This document shows, piece after piece, positions 25,132 to 33,978 of a stretch of DNA of 64,000 nt (its first letter is position 1; every line of letters starts with the position of its first letter). The notes beneath the pieces are model-generated. The model was given only the letters and a program-made list of their open reading frames with translations, had not been told where the DNA came from and did no database searches. This DNA is from CAVUAN01 sp963739435. GTDB taxonomy: Bacteria > Acidobacteriota > Thermoanaerobaculia > UBA5066 > Gp7-AA6. The DNA lies in assembly GCA_963739435.1 (NCBI GenBank), contig CAVUAN010000024.1, positions 62,001-126,000 on the forward strand. Direction: 5' to 3'. Both the position numbers and the translations under genes were made by a program.

Positions 25132-25875
25132 TCACATGTAAAGGCCGCCCGAGACGTTCAGGACGTGCCCGGTGACGTAGGAGGCTTCCTCGGAGGCCAG
25201 GTATGCGATGGCGGCGGCAATGTCGTCGGTCGAGCCCAGCCGACCCAGCGGGATCTGGCCGGCGAGCGCCGCCTTCGCCTCTTCGGTCATCTTGTCGGTC
25301 ATCGCCGTGGCGATGAAGCCGGGCGCGACCGCATTGCAGGTGATGTTGCGCGAGGCGAGCTCGCGTGCGACAGACTTCGTCAGCCCCACGAGACCGGCTT
25401 TCGACGCCGCGTAGTTGGCCTGGCCCGCGTTGCCCATGAGCCCGACGACGGAGGTGACGTTCACGATGCGCCCGTAGCGCTTGCGGACCATCGATTTCAC
25501 GACCGCCTGGGTGAGAAGAAAGACTCCCGTCAGATTCGTGGCCAGCACGCGATCCCAGGCTTCCTTCGACATCCGCAGGATCAGGTTGTCCTCGGTAACG
25601 CCGGCGTTGTTGACGAGAACGTCGATCTGCCCGTGGGCGGCGAGAGCGGACTTGATGGCCGCCTCGATCGAGGCCGGATCGGCCAGGTCGAGCGCACAGA
25701 CCTCCGCCTTTCCGCCGGCCGCCTGGATCGAGGAGACGACCCGGCCCAGCGTATCGGCTGTCCGAGCCGCGGCGATGACCGTGGCGCCCTCCCCGGCCAG
25801 CCGGCGAGCGGCGGCCTCTCCGATGCCGCGCGAGGCGCCGGTCACGAGGGCCACTTTGCCTTCGAAGCGTTTCAT
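25132..25875 (-). CDS. fabG: 3-oxoacyl-ACP reductase
   Basis: This 247-residue short-chain dehydrogenase has the NADPH motif TGASRGIG near the N-terminus, NNAG, the catalytic Ser/Tyr/Lys set (NVTSVVGLMGNAGQANYAASKAG), and NAVAPGFIATAMTD. It reduces 3-oxoacyl-ACP. The ATG at 25875 is chosen because the family N-terminus (MKRFEGKVALVTG) begins there. The beta-lactamase-fold gene ends 19 nt upstream. Confidence 0.95.
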   Translation of the reverse strand: MKRFEGKVALVTGASRGIGEAAARRLAGEGATVIAAARTADTLGRVVSSIQAAGGKAEVCALDLADPASIEAAIKSALAAHGQIDVLVNNAGVTEDNLILRMSKEAWDRVLATNLTGVFLLTQAVVKSMVRKRYGRIVNVTSVVGLMGNAGQANYAASKAGLVGLTKSVARELASRNITCNAVAPGFIATAMTDKMTEEAKAALAGQIPLGRLGSTDDIAAAIAYLASEEASYVTGHVLNVSGGLYM

Positions 25876-25894
25876 CGCGGCGGAGTGTACCGGA

Positions 25895-26851
25895 TCACTT
25901 CGGCTTCTCCACGATGTCCGGCAACTGGCGGCTCCAGGCATCCACGATCCACCTGGCCGCGTCGGCGATGGCGAGCACCGAGGGATGATCGGCCGAGCTC
26001 GCCGGGGCGGCCTGGCTCCGGTCCGTCAGGATCGCGAGCACGAACCTCCCCTTCTTCGTCCGCAGGATCCCGGAGTCGTTTCGCACGCCGCTCATGGACC
26101 CCGACTTGCCCGCAAAGAGGTCGGATGCGTCGAATCGCCTCGCGATCCGCAGCCGTGTCGGGTCCTTGTCCAGGTACTCGAAGATGCGGGCCGAAGACTC
26201 GGAGTCGAGGAGCTCGCCGCGAGCCACTTGCGCCATCCACTCCTCGACCTCGCGCGGCGCGATCTCCCCCAGGTGGAATCCTGTCCACGGCGAGGGCTTC
26301 TCGGCCCGGCGCGAATACGCCGGAAGGAGTGCGAGGAGTCGGATCCTCTGGAACCCGAGCGATGTCATCCGCGCGTTGATCTTCTCGATGCCGAGCCGCT
26401 CGATCCAGGCGTTGGTGGCGGTGTTGTCGGAAGGGCCGATCATCAGGGTGATGAGATCGCTCCAGGTCGGGTCCAGGCCCGGATCCAGCATCAGGAGCAC
26501 GCCAGAGCCGTCGGCCTTCTTGTCCGCCGAGAGCGTCCAGCGCTCCGAGAGGTCTACCCGGCCTTCCTTCACGCCGGCCATCGCCTCGGTCACGATCGCG
26601 ATCTTGATGACCGAGGCCGACTCGAACGTCTCGTCGGCCTGGAAGAAGTAAGTCTTCCCGCTCTCGAGATGCCTGGCCGCGACACCCATCCGGCAGCCGC
26701 ACCGCTTCTCGAGCGAGACCATCTTCGCGTCGAAGCCGGCATCGGGGGACGCGGGCTGCGTGCTGGCACAGCCGGCAGCGAGAAAGAGGAACGCAAGAGA
26801 GGGCAGAAGCCAGGCCCGCGCCACGGGGGTCCGCCCAGTTTCATCCGCCAT
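25895..26851 (-). CDS. Class A beta-lactamase-fold lipoprotein (serine hydrolase)
   Basis: This 318-residue protein has a lipoprotein signal (LPSLAFLFLAAGC) and class A beta-lactamase / DD-peptidase motifs: SVIK for SxxK, SDN in IGPSDNTATN, and KSG in LFAGKSGSMSG for the KTG box. A typical Glu166-containing omega loop is not obvious, so beta-lactam hydrolysis is uncertain; a peptidoglycan-related or esterase role is possible. It starts inside the last codons of fabD (11-nt overlap) and is followed closely by fabG, so it is embedded in the fatty-acid operon. Confidence 0.82.
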   Translation of the reverse strand: MADETGRTPVARAWLLPSLAFLFLAAGCASTQPASPDAGFDAKMVSLEKRCGCRMGVAARHLESGKTYFFQADETFESASVIKIAIVTEAMAGVKEGRVDLSERWTLSADKKADGSGVLLMLDPGLDPTWSDLITLMIGPSDNTATNAWIERLGIEKINARMTSLGFQRIRLLALLPAYSRRAEKPSPWTGFHLGEIAPREVEEWMAQVARGELLDSESSARIFEYLDKDPTRLRIARRFDASDLFAGKSGSMSGVRNDSGILRTKKGRFVLAILTDRSQAAPASSADHPSVLAIADAARWIVDAWSRQLPDIVEKPK

Positions 26852-27749
26852 AGGCCTCCACCTTCACGTTCCGGTCGATCCGCCTCGCCAGGCCGGTCAA
26901 CACGTTGCCCGGTCCGATTTCGAGCCCGCGGTCCACACCCTCTCGGGCCAGAAGCTGCATCGAGGCGAACCACCGCAGGGGCGAGTCGATCTGCCGCACG
27001 AGCGCCTCGCGCAGGCGCGACCCGGATGTCTCGGCAGCCGCGTCCACGTTCGTCACGATGGGCCACTTCGAATCGGAGAAAGCCGCCGCGTCCAGCAAGG
27101 GCTTCATCTTCCGCCGCGCCGGCTCCATGAGCGACGAGTGAAACGGCGCCGAGACCGGAAGCGGGATCGCGCGCTTTGCTCCTCGCGCCGTGCAGGCGGC
27201 CGACGCGCGCGCGACCGCCGCGGCGCTTCCGGCGATCACGGTCTGCTCGGGCGAGTTGAAGTTCACCGCCTCGACCGCTTCGCCCTGGGCGGCCTCCCGG
27301 CAAGCTGCCTCGACCTCCTCAGGGGCGAGACCCACGATGGCCGCCATCGCGCCGGCGCCGGCCGGCACCGCCTCCTGCATGAAGCGCCCGCGCTCGCGGA
27401 CGAGACGCACGGCGTCGGCAAATCCGAGCGACCCCGCGGCGACGTTGGCCGAGTACTCGCCGAGCGAGTGGCCGGCGGCAAACGCCGCGCCCTGGAGGCG
27501 TTCGGGAAACCGCGAGGAGAGATCGCGGAAGGCCGCGATCGAGTGCGTCAGGATGGCGGGCTGCGTGTTGGCCGTCTGCTTCAGCTCGTCCTCGGGCCCC
27601 TCGAAGCAGAGACGCGAGAGCGGAGAGCCCAGCGCCGCGTCCGCCTCCTCGAATGTCGCCCGGGCGACGGGAGAAGCGTCGCAAAGCGCCTTCCCCATAC
27701 CGACGAACTGGGAGCCCTGACCGGGGAAGAGCAGGGCGAGCTTGCCCAT
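26841..27749 (-). CDS. fabD: Malonyl-CoA:ACP transacylase
   Basis: The 302-residue protein has the N-terminal FPGQGSQFVGMGK, the catalytic serine in GHSLGEYSA, and the conserved His in SAPFHSSLM. It loads malonyl units onto AcpP. The ATG at 27749 is 7 nt downstream of fabH. The end overlaps the beta-lactamase-fold gene. Length is standard. Confidence 0.96.
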   Translation of the reverse strand: MGKLALLFPGQGSQFVGMGKALCDASPVARATFEEADAALGSPLSRLCFEGPEDELKQTANTQPAILTHSIAAFRDLSSRFPERLQGAAFAAGHSLGEYSANVAAGSLGFADAVRLVRERGRFMQEAVPAGAGAMAAIVGLAPEEVEAACREAAQGEAVEAVNFNSPEQTVIAGSAAAVARASAACTARGAKRAIPLPVSAPFHSSLMEPARRKMKPLLDAAAFSDSKWPIVTNVDAAAETSGSRLREALVRQIDSPLRWFASMQLLAREGVDRGLEIGPGNVLTGLARRIDRNVKVEAYGG

Positions 27750-27756
27750 CTGCCCT

Positions 27757-28740
27757 CTACCAGCGGACGAGCACCGAGCCCCAGACGAGCCCGGCGCCGA
27801 AAGCCGTCAACAGCACGAGATCACCGGTCTTGATGCGCCCTTCGCGCAGGCACTCATCGAGGGCGATCGGGATCGAGGCGGCCGACGTGTTGCCGAAACG
27901 ATCCACGTTGCTGTACACGCGCTCGGCGGGAAACTTCATGCGCTCTCCCACGGCGTCGATGATGCGGGAGTTGGCCTGGTGCGGAATGAAGAGAGAGACG
28001 TCGCTCATCTCGAAACCCTGCTCCTTCAAGAGCTCGGCGGAGACATCGGCCATCGCCTTGACAGCGATCTTGAAGGTCTCGTTGCCTTTCATCCGGATGA
28101 ACGCCACGCGGGCTTCGAGAGTCCGGGGGTCGTTGGCCGGGTGGTTCGAGCCTCCGCCCGGCATGCAGATGAAGTCCTGGTACTCGCCATCCGACTTCAT
28201 GACAGAGCCCAGGATGCCGTGGTCCCCCTTGGTCGCCTGGAGCACCGCGGCGCCCGCTCCGTCGCCGAAGAGGACGCAGGTGGACCGGTCCGTCCAGTCC
28301 ACGTACCGGGTCAGGATTTCGCCCCCGATGACCAGGACGTTGGAGGCCTTGCTCGACTTGATGAGGCCGTCGGCCACGTGGAGGCCGTAAAGGAAACCGA
28401 CGCAGGCCGCCTGGATGTCGAAGGCCGCCGCCCGGCTGGCGCCGATGTTCTTCTGGACGAGACATGCGGTTGCCGGAAACGGCATGTCGCCCGAGATCGT
28501 CCCGACGATGATCGTGTCGAGGTCTGCCGCCTTCATGTGAGCGCGCTTCAGGGCGGCATCGGCCGCCTTCGTGCAGAGTTCGGAGAACCTCTCCCCCTCG
28601 ACGACGACGTGGCGCTCCTTGATGCCCGTCCGCTTGACGATCCACTCGTCCGAGGTCTGGACGATCTTCTCGAGGTCCGCGTTGGTGAGCAGCTTCTTGG
28701 GGACGGCTGACCCAATGCCCAGGATGCGCGCGCGGTTCAT
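27757..28740 (-). CDS. fabH: 3-oxoacyl-ACP synthase III
   Basis: The 327-residue condensing enzyme begins MNRARILGIGSAVPKKLLTN. It has the catalytic Cys in FDIQAACVGFLYG, His in FIPHQAN, and Asn in RFGNTSAAS. It starts fatty-acid synthesis from acetyl-CoA or a branched acyl-CoA. The ATG at 28740 is 4 nt after plsX. It fits the usual plsX-fabH-fabD order. Confidence 0.96.
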   Translation of the reverse strand: MNRARILGIGSAVPKKLLTNADLEKIVQTSDEWIVKRTGIKERHVVVEGERFSELCTKAADAALKRAHMKAADLDTIIVGTISGDMPFPATACLVQKNIGASRAAAFDIQAACVGFLYGLHVADGLIKSSKASNVLVIGGEILTRYVDWTDRSTCVLFGDGAGAAVLQATKGDHGILGSVMKSDGEYQDFICMPGGGSNHPANDPRTLEARVAFIRMKGNETFKIAVKAMADVSAELLKEQGFEMSDVSLFIPHQANSRIIDAVGERMKFPAERVYSNVDRFGNTSAASIPIALDECLREGRIKTGDLVLLTAFGAGLVWGSVLVRW

Positions 28741-28744
28741 CCCG

Positions 28745-29764
28745 TCAGGCCTTCTGGAGCGACTCTTCGCGATCGTGCAGGTCGGCGACCGACGCCCGGA
28801 TCTTCTCGGCCAACCCCTGGCGGGCAAACTCGGCGGCGAGCCGGATGGCGTTCTTGACCGCCTTCGCGCTCGACCGGCCGTGGCAGATGATGACGCAGCC
28901 CTTGACGCCCAGAAGCGGCGCCCCTCCGTACTCCGAGTAGTCGAGGCGCGACTTGAAGCTGCGGAAGGCCGAGCGCGAGAGCAGGAACCCGACGGAAGCC
29001 TTGAGCGTCTTCTTGATCTCTTCCCGGAGGAGCTCCTCGATCATCTCGGCCAGGGCCTCCGAGACCTTGAGGATGACGTTGCCCGTGAACCCGTCGGTCA
29101 CGATCACGTCCACCCGCCCGTTGAAGACGTCGCGGCCCTCGACGTTGCCGATGAAATGCAGGCCCGTCTCCTTCAGGGTCTTGAAGACTTCCTTCGTGCG
29201 GTCGGTGCCCTTGGAGTCCTCCTCGCCGATCGACATCAAGCCAATCGAAGGGTTCTTCTTGCCGAACACGAGCTCCGCATAGATCGACCCCATGACCGCG
29301 AATTCCTTGAAATGCGCGGTCTTGGCATCCGGGTTGGCCCCCACGTCGAGCAGCAGGCTGTGGCCCTTGAGATTCGGGAGAACCGTTGCGAGGGCCGGGC
29401 GGTCGACTCCCTCGATCGTGCCGACGACCATCTTCGCGGCGACCATCGCCGCTCCCGTGTGGCCTGCGGAAACGAGGCCGGCCGCGCGCCCGTCGCGCAC
29501 ACAGTTGGCCGCGATCCGGATGGAGGAGTTGCGCTTCTTCCGGATCGGCGCCGTGCCGGGGTCTTCCATCGTCACGACGTCGGCGGCCTCCGTGATCTCG
29601 ATGTCGGGCCCGGAGTACCCCGCTTCGGCGAGCAGCCTTTTCAAGACGGCCGATTTGCCGACGAGCAGGGTCTGGATCCCGAACTCGCGCGCGGCCGCTA
29701 TGGCCCCGTCGACGTTGACCGTCGGGGCGTAGTCGCCACCCATCGCGTCTACAGCAATGCGCAC
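28745..29764 (-). CDS. plsX: Phosphate acyltransferase
   Basis: The 339-residue protein starts at a GTG giving VRIAVDAMGGDYAPT, the signature N-terminus of PlsX, so this start is preferred over codons further upstream. Other family blocks are VSAGHTGAAM, LLDVGANPD and GVKGCVIICHGRSSAKA. It converts acyl-ACP to acyl-phosphate for phospholipid synthesis at the membrane. It follows rpmF in the order usual for bacteria. Confidence 0.95.
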   Translation of the reverse strand: MRIAVDAMGGDYAPTVNVDGAIAAAREFGIQTLLVGKSAVLKRLLAEAGYSGPDIEITEAADVVTMEDPGTAPIRKKRNSSIRIAANCVRDGRAAGLVSAGHTGAAMVAAKMVVGTIEGVDRPALATVLPNLKGHSLLLDVGANPDAKTAHFKEFAVMGSIYAELVFGKKNPSIGLMSIGEEDSKGTDRTKEVFKTLKETGLHFIGNVEGRDVFNGRVDVIVTDGFTGNVILKVSEALAEMIEELLREEIKKTLKASVGFLLSRSAFRSFKSRLDYSEYGGAPLLGVKGCVIICHGRSSAKAVKNAIRLAAEFARQGLAEKIRASVADLHDREESLQKA

Positions 29765-29857
29765 TCGGACCCTCGCTGCCTGATGGATACCACGAGTGCC
29801 GGGATTATATCGGCCCGCGGGCAACCCTGAAGCTCGCTCCGGGCCTCACGCCTCGCC

Positions 29858-30031
29858 TCAGGTATTGATCGTCTGCTTGCCCTTGTAGTGCCCGCAGTGG
29901 GGACAGACGCGATGCGGGAGCTTGGGCTCCTTGCAGTTGGGGCACTGCGAGCGGGCCGGGGGCGTCAGCGCGTCGTGCGCGCGGCGCTTGTCGCGGCGGG
30001 CCTTGCTGTGGCGGCGTTTGGGATTGGGCAT
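29858..30031 (-). CDS. rpmF: 50S ribosomal protein L32
   Basis: This 57-residue protein begins MPNPKRRHSKARRDKRRAHD and has two CxxC pairs (CPNC, CPHC) that form the L32 zinc ribbon. It is a component of the large ribosomal subunit. It follows the yceD gene by 7 nt and precedes plsX by about 90 nt, the classic yceD-rpmF-plsX arrangement. Confidence 0.97.
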   Translation of the reverse strand: MPNPKRRHSKARRDKRRAHDALTPPARSQCPNCKEPKLPHRVCPHCGHYKGKQTINT

Positions 30032-30038
30032 CGTCGAC

Positions 30039-30581
30039 CTACACTTTCTGCTTCAGAGCCTTGAGGGCTTCCCACCGGGGGTCGGCGATCTCGGCGACAC
30101 AGCCGCAAGCCCTTTCGTTCAAATCCTGTCCGCACTCCGGGCAGAGGCCCTTGCAATCCTCCCGGCACAGCGGCTTCATCGGTACCAGCATCTGGATGCG
30201 TTCTTCGACAATCGGCGCCACGGGCACGACCGTGTCGTCGTAGAAGGAGACGTCGAGGTCGTCTTTCTCGAGGGCGACCTCTTCCCCCAGGGGACCCCGG
30301 GGACACAGCACGAGCGAAAACGTCTCGTCCGCCTCGAAGGGGTAGGCCGCGAGGCAACGGGAGCACTCGAGCTCGCCGCCGTAGGCGATGTGGGCGTCGA
30401 GCGCGTATCCCTTCTCGATGCGCGAGACCTCGCCGTCCACCCGAATGGCGGTCAACGAGACGAGCGGCTCCCGGCCGAGCGTCTCGGCCGATAACGGCAC
30501 GACGAACTCGAAGGCGACCGGGTCGTCGTGGATGGCTTCCAGCGAGAGAGTGTTCTGGTGTTGCATGGCCGAACCGCGCAT
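30039..30581 (-). CDS. yceD: YceD (DUF177) family protein
   Basis: The 180-residue protein has DUF177 features: ECSRCLAAYPFEADETFSL, then PLCREDCKGLCPECGQDLN. The family is required for 23S rRNA accumulation in plants and E. coli and is almost always beside rpmF. The ATG at 30581 is preferred over one at 30566 because GGAGG lies ten nt upstream. It is divergent from the glycosyltransferase gene at 30642. Confidence 0.88.
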   Translation of the reverse strand: MRGSAMQHQNTLSLEAIHDDPVAFEFVVPLSAETLGREPLVSLTAIRVDGEVSRIEKGYALDAHIAYGGELECSRCLAAYPFEADETFSLVLCPRGPLGEEVALEKDDLDVSFYDDTVVPVAPIVEERIQMLVPMKPLCREDCKGLCPECGQDLNERACGCVAEIADPRWEALKALKQKV

Positions 30582-30641
30582 TTTAGCGAAGCCTCCGCTC
30601 CAGTCAAATGGAAGCGGTTGGGAGACTGTAAACTGCTCCAA

Positions 30642-31745
30642 ATGCGAGTCGCGATCGATGCCCGAGCCCTCATGGGAGCGCAAACGGGCATCGGCACCTA
30701 CACGCGCGGCATCGCAAGGGCTCTTTCCCGGCGCCCGGACACGCAGGTGGGCCTTTTCTCGCCGCGCCCGCTGCCCGACGGGCCGAAAGGCGAAGGCCTC
30801 ACGGCGCTCCACGGGCCGGATCTGCCGGGCATCCTCTGGACCCAGACGGCCTTTGCCGGCCGCGCTGCCGCCTGGCAGGCCGATGTCCTGCTCGCGGCGC
30901 TCACGATCGCGCCTTTCTCCTCCCCCCTGCCCGTCGTGTCGGTCGTCCACGATCTGACGCCGGTCACCAACCCCGAGTGGCACGCCGCGCGGACGCTCAT
31001 CGGTTTCCTGCCCTTCTGGGACCGCACCGCCGAGCTGGCGGCGCGCTTCGTCTGCGTCTCCGAAGCGACCGGGCGCGTGCTCGCGCGGCTCTATCCCGAC
31101 ACCGCAGGCCGTCTCCGCGTCGCCCCCAACGGCGTCGACCCCGAATTTGCTCCCGGCGGCAATGACGCCACGCGCCGGGAGGCGCGGGAGCGCTTCGCCA
31201 ACGGACGGCCCTTCGTCCTGTACCTCGGTACGCTCGAGCCGCGCAAGAACGTCACGGCCTTAGTCGAGGCCTGTGAACGTCTCTGGGAGGAGCGCGCCGA
31301 TCGCCCCGACCTCGTGCTCGCCGGAGGTGTGGGCTGGAAGGCTTCGCCCATCCTGGCGCGCATCGAAGCTTCGCCCTTTCGAAGCCGCATCCACCTGGCG
31401 GGTTACGCCGCGCGCGAAACCGCCCTCTCGCTGTACCGCTCGTGCGAGGCCTTCGTCTACCCGTCGTTCGTCGAGGGGTTCGGCCTGCCGCTGCTCGAAG
31501 CGATGGCCTGCGGAACGCCTTGCGTAGCATCGACGGCCGACGCTTTAGTCGAGGTCGGCGGAGACGCCGCACTCTACGCCCCGCCCGGGGACCCGCAGGC
31601 GCTCGCCCGGCTCATCGCCCAGGCTCTCGAGGATTCCGAAACGAGAAGGCGCCTGGCTGCAGCGGGACCCCGCCGGGCCGCCTTGTTCACCTGGGAGGCG
31701 GCTGCGGCGGCAACGGCCGCTGCCCTCGAAGAGGCCGCGGCATGA
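30642..31745 (+). CDS. GT4-family glycosyltransferase
   Basis: This 367-residue protein has an N-terminal acceptor domain (MRVAIDARALMGAQTGIGTY) and a C-terminal GT-B donor domain with YLGTLEPRKN and the E-x7-E block FVEGFGLPLLEAMACGTPCV. It uses a nucleotide sugar to extend a surface polysaccharide. It starts a four-gene plus-strand run. The stop overlaps the next start (ATGA). Sugar and linkage cannot be predicted. Confidence 0.9.
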   Translation: MRVAIDARALMGAQTGIGTYTRGIARALSRRPDTQVGLFSPRPLPDGPKGEGLTALHGPDLPGILWTQTAFAGRAAAWQADVLLAALTIAPFSSPLPVVSVVHDLTPVTNPEWHAARTLIGFLPFWDRTAELAARFVCVSEATGRVLARLYPDTAGRLRVAPNGVDPEFAPGGNDATRREARERFANGRPFVLYLGTLEPRKNVTALVEACERLWEERADRPDLVLAGGVGWKASPILARIEASPFRSRIHLAGYAARETALSLYRSCEAFVYPSFVEGFGLPLLEAMACGTPCVASTADALVEVGGDAALYAPPGDPQALARLIAQALEDSETRRRLAAAGPRRAALFTWEAAAAATAAALEEAAA

Positions 31746-32890
31746 GCCGCGTCCGGCATCCGCCCCGCCCGCTCGTCGGTATCGACGCGCGCAAGCTCAG
31801 AGACTTCGGCATCGGTTCCTATGTCCGCAACCTCCTCGAGGCCCTCGCGCGGCGGCCCGAGTCGATGGCGTACCGGTTCCGGGTGTTTGCGCGCCGTGTC
31901 GACCGCGATGCCCTGCCTGCCCTGCCTCCGCACTTCGACGTGGCGACCGAGGAGGCGCCGAGCTACTCCCTCTCCGAGCTGACCGGATTTGCCTGGCGCC
32001 TGTGGCGCCACCGCCTGGACCTCTTCCACGCGACGCACTACGTGCTGCCGCCGCTGCCCCGCGGCCGCGCCGTCGTCACGATCCACGACATCATCCACTT
32101 GCTCTACCCGCAGTTCCTGCCCAACCGAGCCGCCCACGTCTACGCCCGCATCATGATCCGCCGGGCCTTGAAGCGCGCCGACAAGATCATCACGGTCTCG
32201 CACAACTCGAAGCGCGACCTCGTGGAGCACTTCGGCATTGCCCCCGCCGGCGTCCAGGTCATCTACAACGGCGTCTCGCCCCGCTTCCGCCCCGACGTGC
32301 CCGGCGAGGAGCGCCGCCGCGTGGCCGACAAGCTCGGCCTCCCCTCGCCGTATCTCCTCTTCCTGGGCGGCGAACGGCCGCACAAGAACGCCCGCAATGT
32401 CGTGCGGGCCTTCGCGGAGGCCCGAAGGGGCCACCAGCTGCCGCACGTTCTCGTGCTTGCCGGGCCCATGCCCCGGAACGAGGGCCGAGTCGCGGCGTTG
32501 ATCTCCGCCCTCGATCTTACGGATTCGATCCGGCGGCCAGGGCTCGTGGACGATGACGACATGCCGGGCCTCTTTGCCGGCGCGGACGCGTTTCTCTACC
32601 CGACCCTGTACGAGGGATTCGGCCTTCCGGTCGTCGAAGCCATGGCCTGCGGCACTCCGGTCCTGACGTCTTCGACCTCGGCGCTGCAGGAAATCGCGGG
32701 CGGCCACGCGCTGCTCGTCGACCCGATGGACGCCACCGCGATCGCGGCGGGCATCGTCACGCTGGCGACCGAGCCCGCCAAACGGGCCGAGTTGACGAAG
32801 CTGGGACTCGCGCGCGCCGCAGACTTCTCCTGGAACAAGACCGCCGAGGCGACGCTCTCCGTCTATGCCAGCACCCTGACGGGCCGATGA
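31742..32890 (+). CDS. GT4-family glycosyltransferase
   Basis: The protein has 382 residues and the same GT-B layout as its upstream neighbour: an N-terminal VGIDARKLRDFGIGSYVRNL, a hinge LFLGGERPHKN, and a donor-site block YEGFGLPVVEAMACGTPVL. It probably adds another sugar to the same glycan. Its start and stop each overlap the neighbouring genes, so the three transferases are translationally coupled. It and the first transferase look like old duplicates. Confidence 0.9.
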   Translation: MSRVRHPPRPLVGIDARKLRDFGIGSYVRNLLEALARRPESMAYRFRVFARRVDRDALPALPPHFDVATEEAPSYSLSELTGFAWRLWRHRLDLFHATHYVLPPLPRGRAVVTIHDIIHLLYPQFLPNRAAHVYARIMIRRALKRADKIITVSHNSKRDLVEHFGIAPAGVQVIYNGVSPRFRPDVPGEERRRVADKLGLPSPYLLFLGGERPHKNARNVVRAFAEARRGHQLPHVLVLAGPMPRNEGRVAALISALDLTDSIRRPGLVDDDDMPGLFAGADAFLYPTLYEGFGLPVVEAMACGTPVLTSSTSALQEIAGGHALLVDPMDATAIAAGIVTLATEPAKRAELTKLGLARAADFSWNKTAEATLSVYASTLTGR

Positions 32891-33978
32891 AGACCGCGGT
32901 CGTCCACGACTGGTTGAACGGCATGCGGGGCGGGGAGAAGGTCCTCGAGGCGATCCTCCCGCTCGTGCCCGACCCGACGGTCTTCACGCTCTTCCACGTG
33001 CCCGGCTCGGTTTCGGCGGCGATCGAGCGCTACCCCATCCGCGCGTCCTACCTGAACCTGCTTCCCTTCTCCCGCGGCGGGTACCGCAATTACCTGCCGC
33101 TCTTTGCCCGTGCCGTCGAATCCTTCGATCTCTCGGGCTTCGACCTCGTCGTGTCCTCGTCGCACTGCGTGGCGAAGGGCGCGATCGCTCCCGGGCAGCG
33201 TCCCCCATCTCTGCTACTGCCACACGCCGGTCCGGTACGCGTGGGACCAGTTCGACGAGTACTTCCCGGATGGAACTTCGCTGCGCGGCCTCAAGCGCTT
33301 CTTCGTCGAGCGCCTGCGCGAATGGGACAGGCGCACGGTCGAGCCGGCCGACCCGCTATCTCGCCAACTCCATCGGCCGTGGCCGAGAGAATCCGGCGCC
33401 ACTACGGCCGCGAAGCGACGGTTTGTCATCCCCCCGTCGACGTCGCCTTCTACACACCCTCCGAATCGCCGCGGCGCGACTTCCTGCTCTGCGTCGGGGC
33501 GCTCGTTCCCTACAAGCGTTTTGGCGACGCCGTCGCCGCCGCAAAGAGCGTCGGCCGCCCGCTCACTCTCGTCGGGCGCGGCCCGGAAGAAAAGCGCCTC
33601 CGCGCGATGGCCGGCTCCTCCGTAAACATCGTGGCTGACCGGGCGCCGGAAGAGCTGCGCGAGCTGTACCGGACATGCGCGGCCTTCGTACAGCCAGGAG
33701 AGGAGGACTTTGGCATTGCGGCTGTCGAGGCTCTCGCCTGCGGCGCTCCGGTCATCGCCCTCGCCCGCGGCGGCGCTTGCGACATCGTCGAGGACGGCAA
33801 GAACGGCGTCCTCTTCACGGAACAGGGTCCCGCGGGCCTCGCCGCGGCCGTGAAACGCGCCGCCGGCATCCCCTTCGATTACAATTCGTTGCGGGCTTCG
33901 GCGCTCCGATTTGCGCCTGAAGCGTTCAAAAAGCGATTTACTGATGCCTTGCACAGCGTGAGCTCGAGCCTCCGATGA
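32887..33978 (+). CDS. Glycosyltransferase (frameshifted)
   Basis: The N-terminus (MKTAVVHDWLNGMRGGEKVL) and the C-terminal donor domain (CVGALVPYKRFGDAV, GEEDFGIAAVEALACGAPVI) identify a GT4 enzyme of the type found in WbaZ-like clusters. The reading frame shifts near 33200 and returns near 33370. The intervening piece (CHTPVRYAWDQFDEYFPDG) is in another frame but is typical family sequence. The net frame is restored over 364 codons, so indels in the assembly are the likely cause. The start overlaps the previous stop (ATGA). Confidence 0.82.
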   Translation: MKTAVVHDWLNGMRGGEKVLEAILPLVPDPTVFTLFHVPGSVSAAIERYPIRASYLNLLPFSRGGYRNYLPLFARAVESFDLSGFDLVVSSSHCVAKGAIAPGQRPPSLLLPHAGPVRVGPVRRVLPGWNFAARPQALLRRAPARMGQAHGRAGRPAISPTPSAVAERIRRHYGREATVCHPPVDVAFYTPSESPRRDFLLCVGALVPYKRFGDAVAAAKSVGRPLTLVGRGPEEKRLRAMAGSSVNIVADRAPEELRELYRTCAAFVQPGEEDFGIAAVEALACGAPVIALARGGACDIVEDGKNGVLFTEQGPAGLAAAVKRAAGIPFDYNSLRASALRFAPEAFKKRFTDALHSVSSSLR

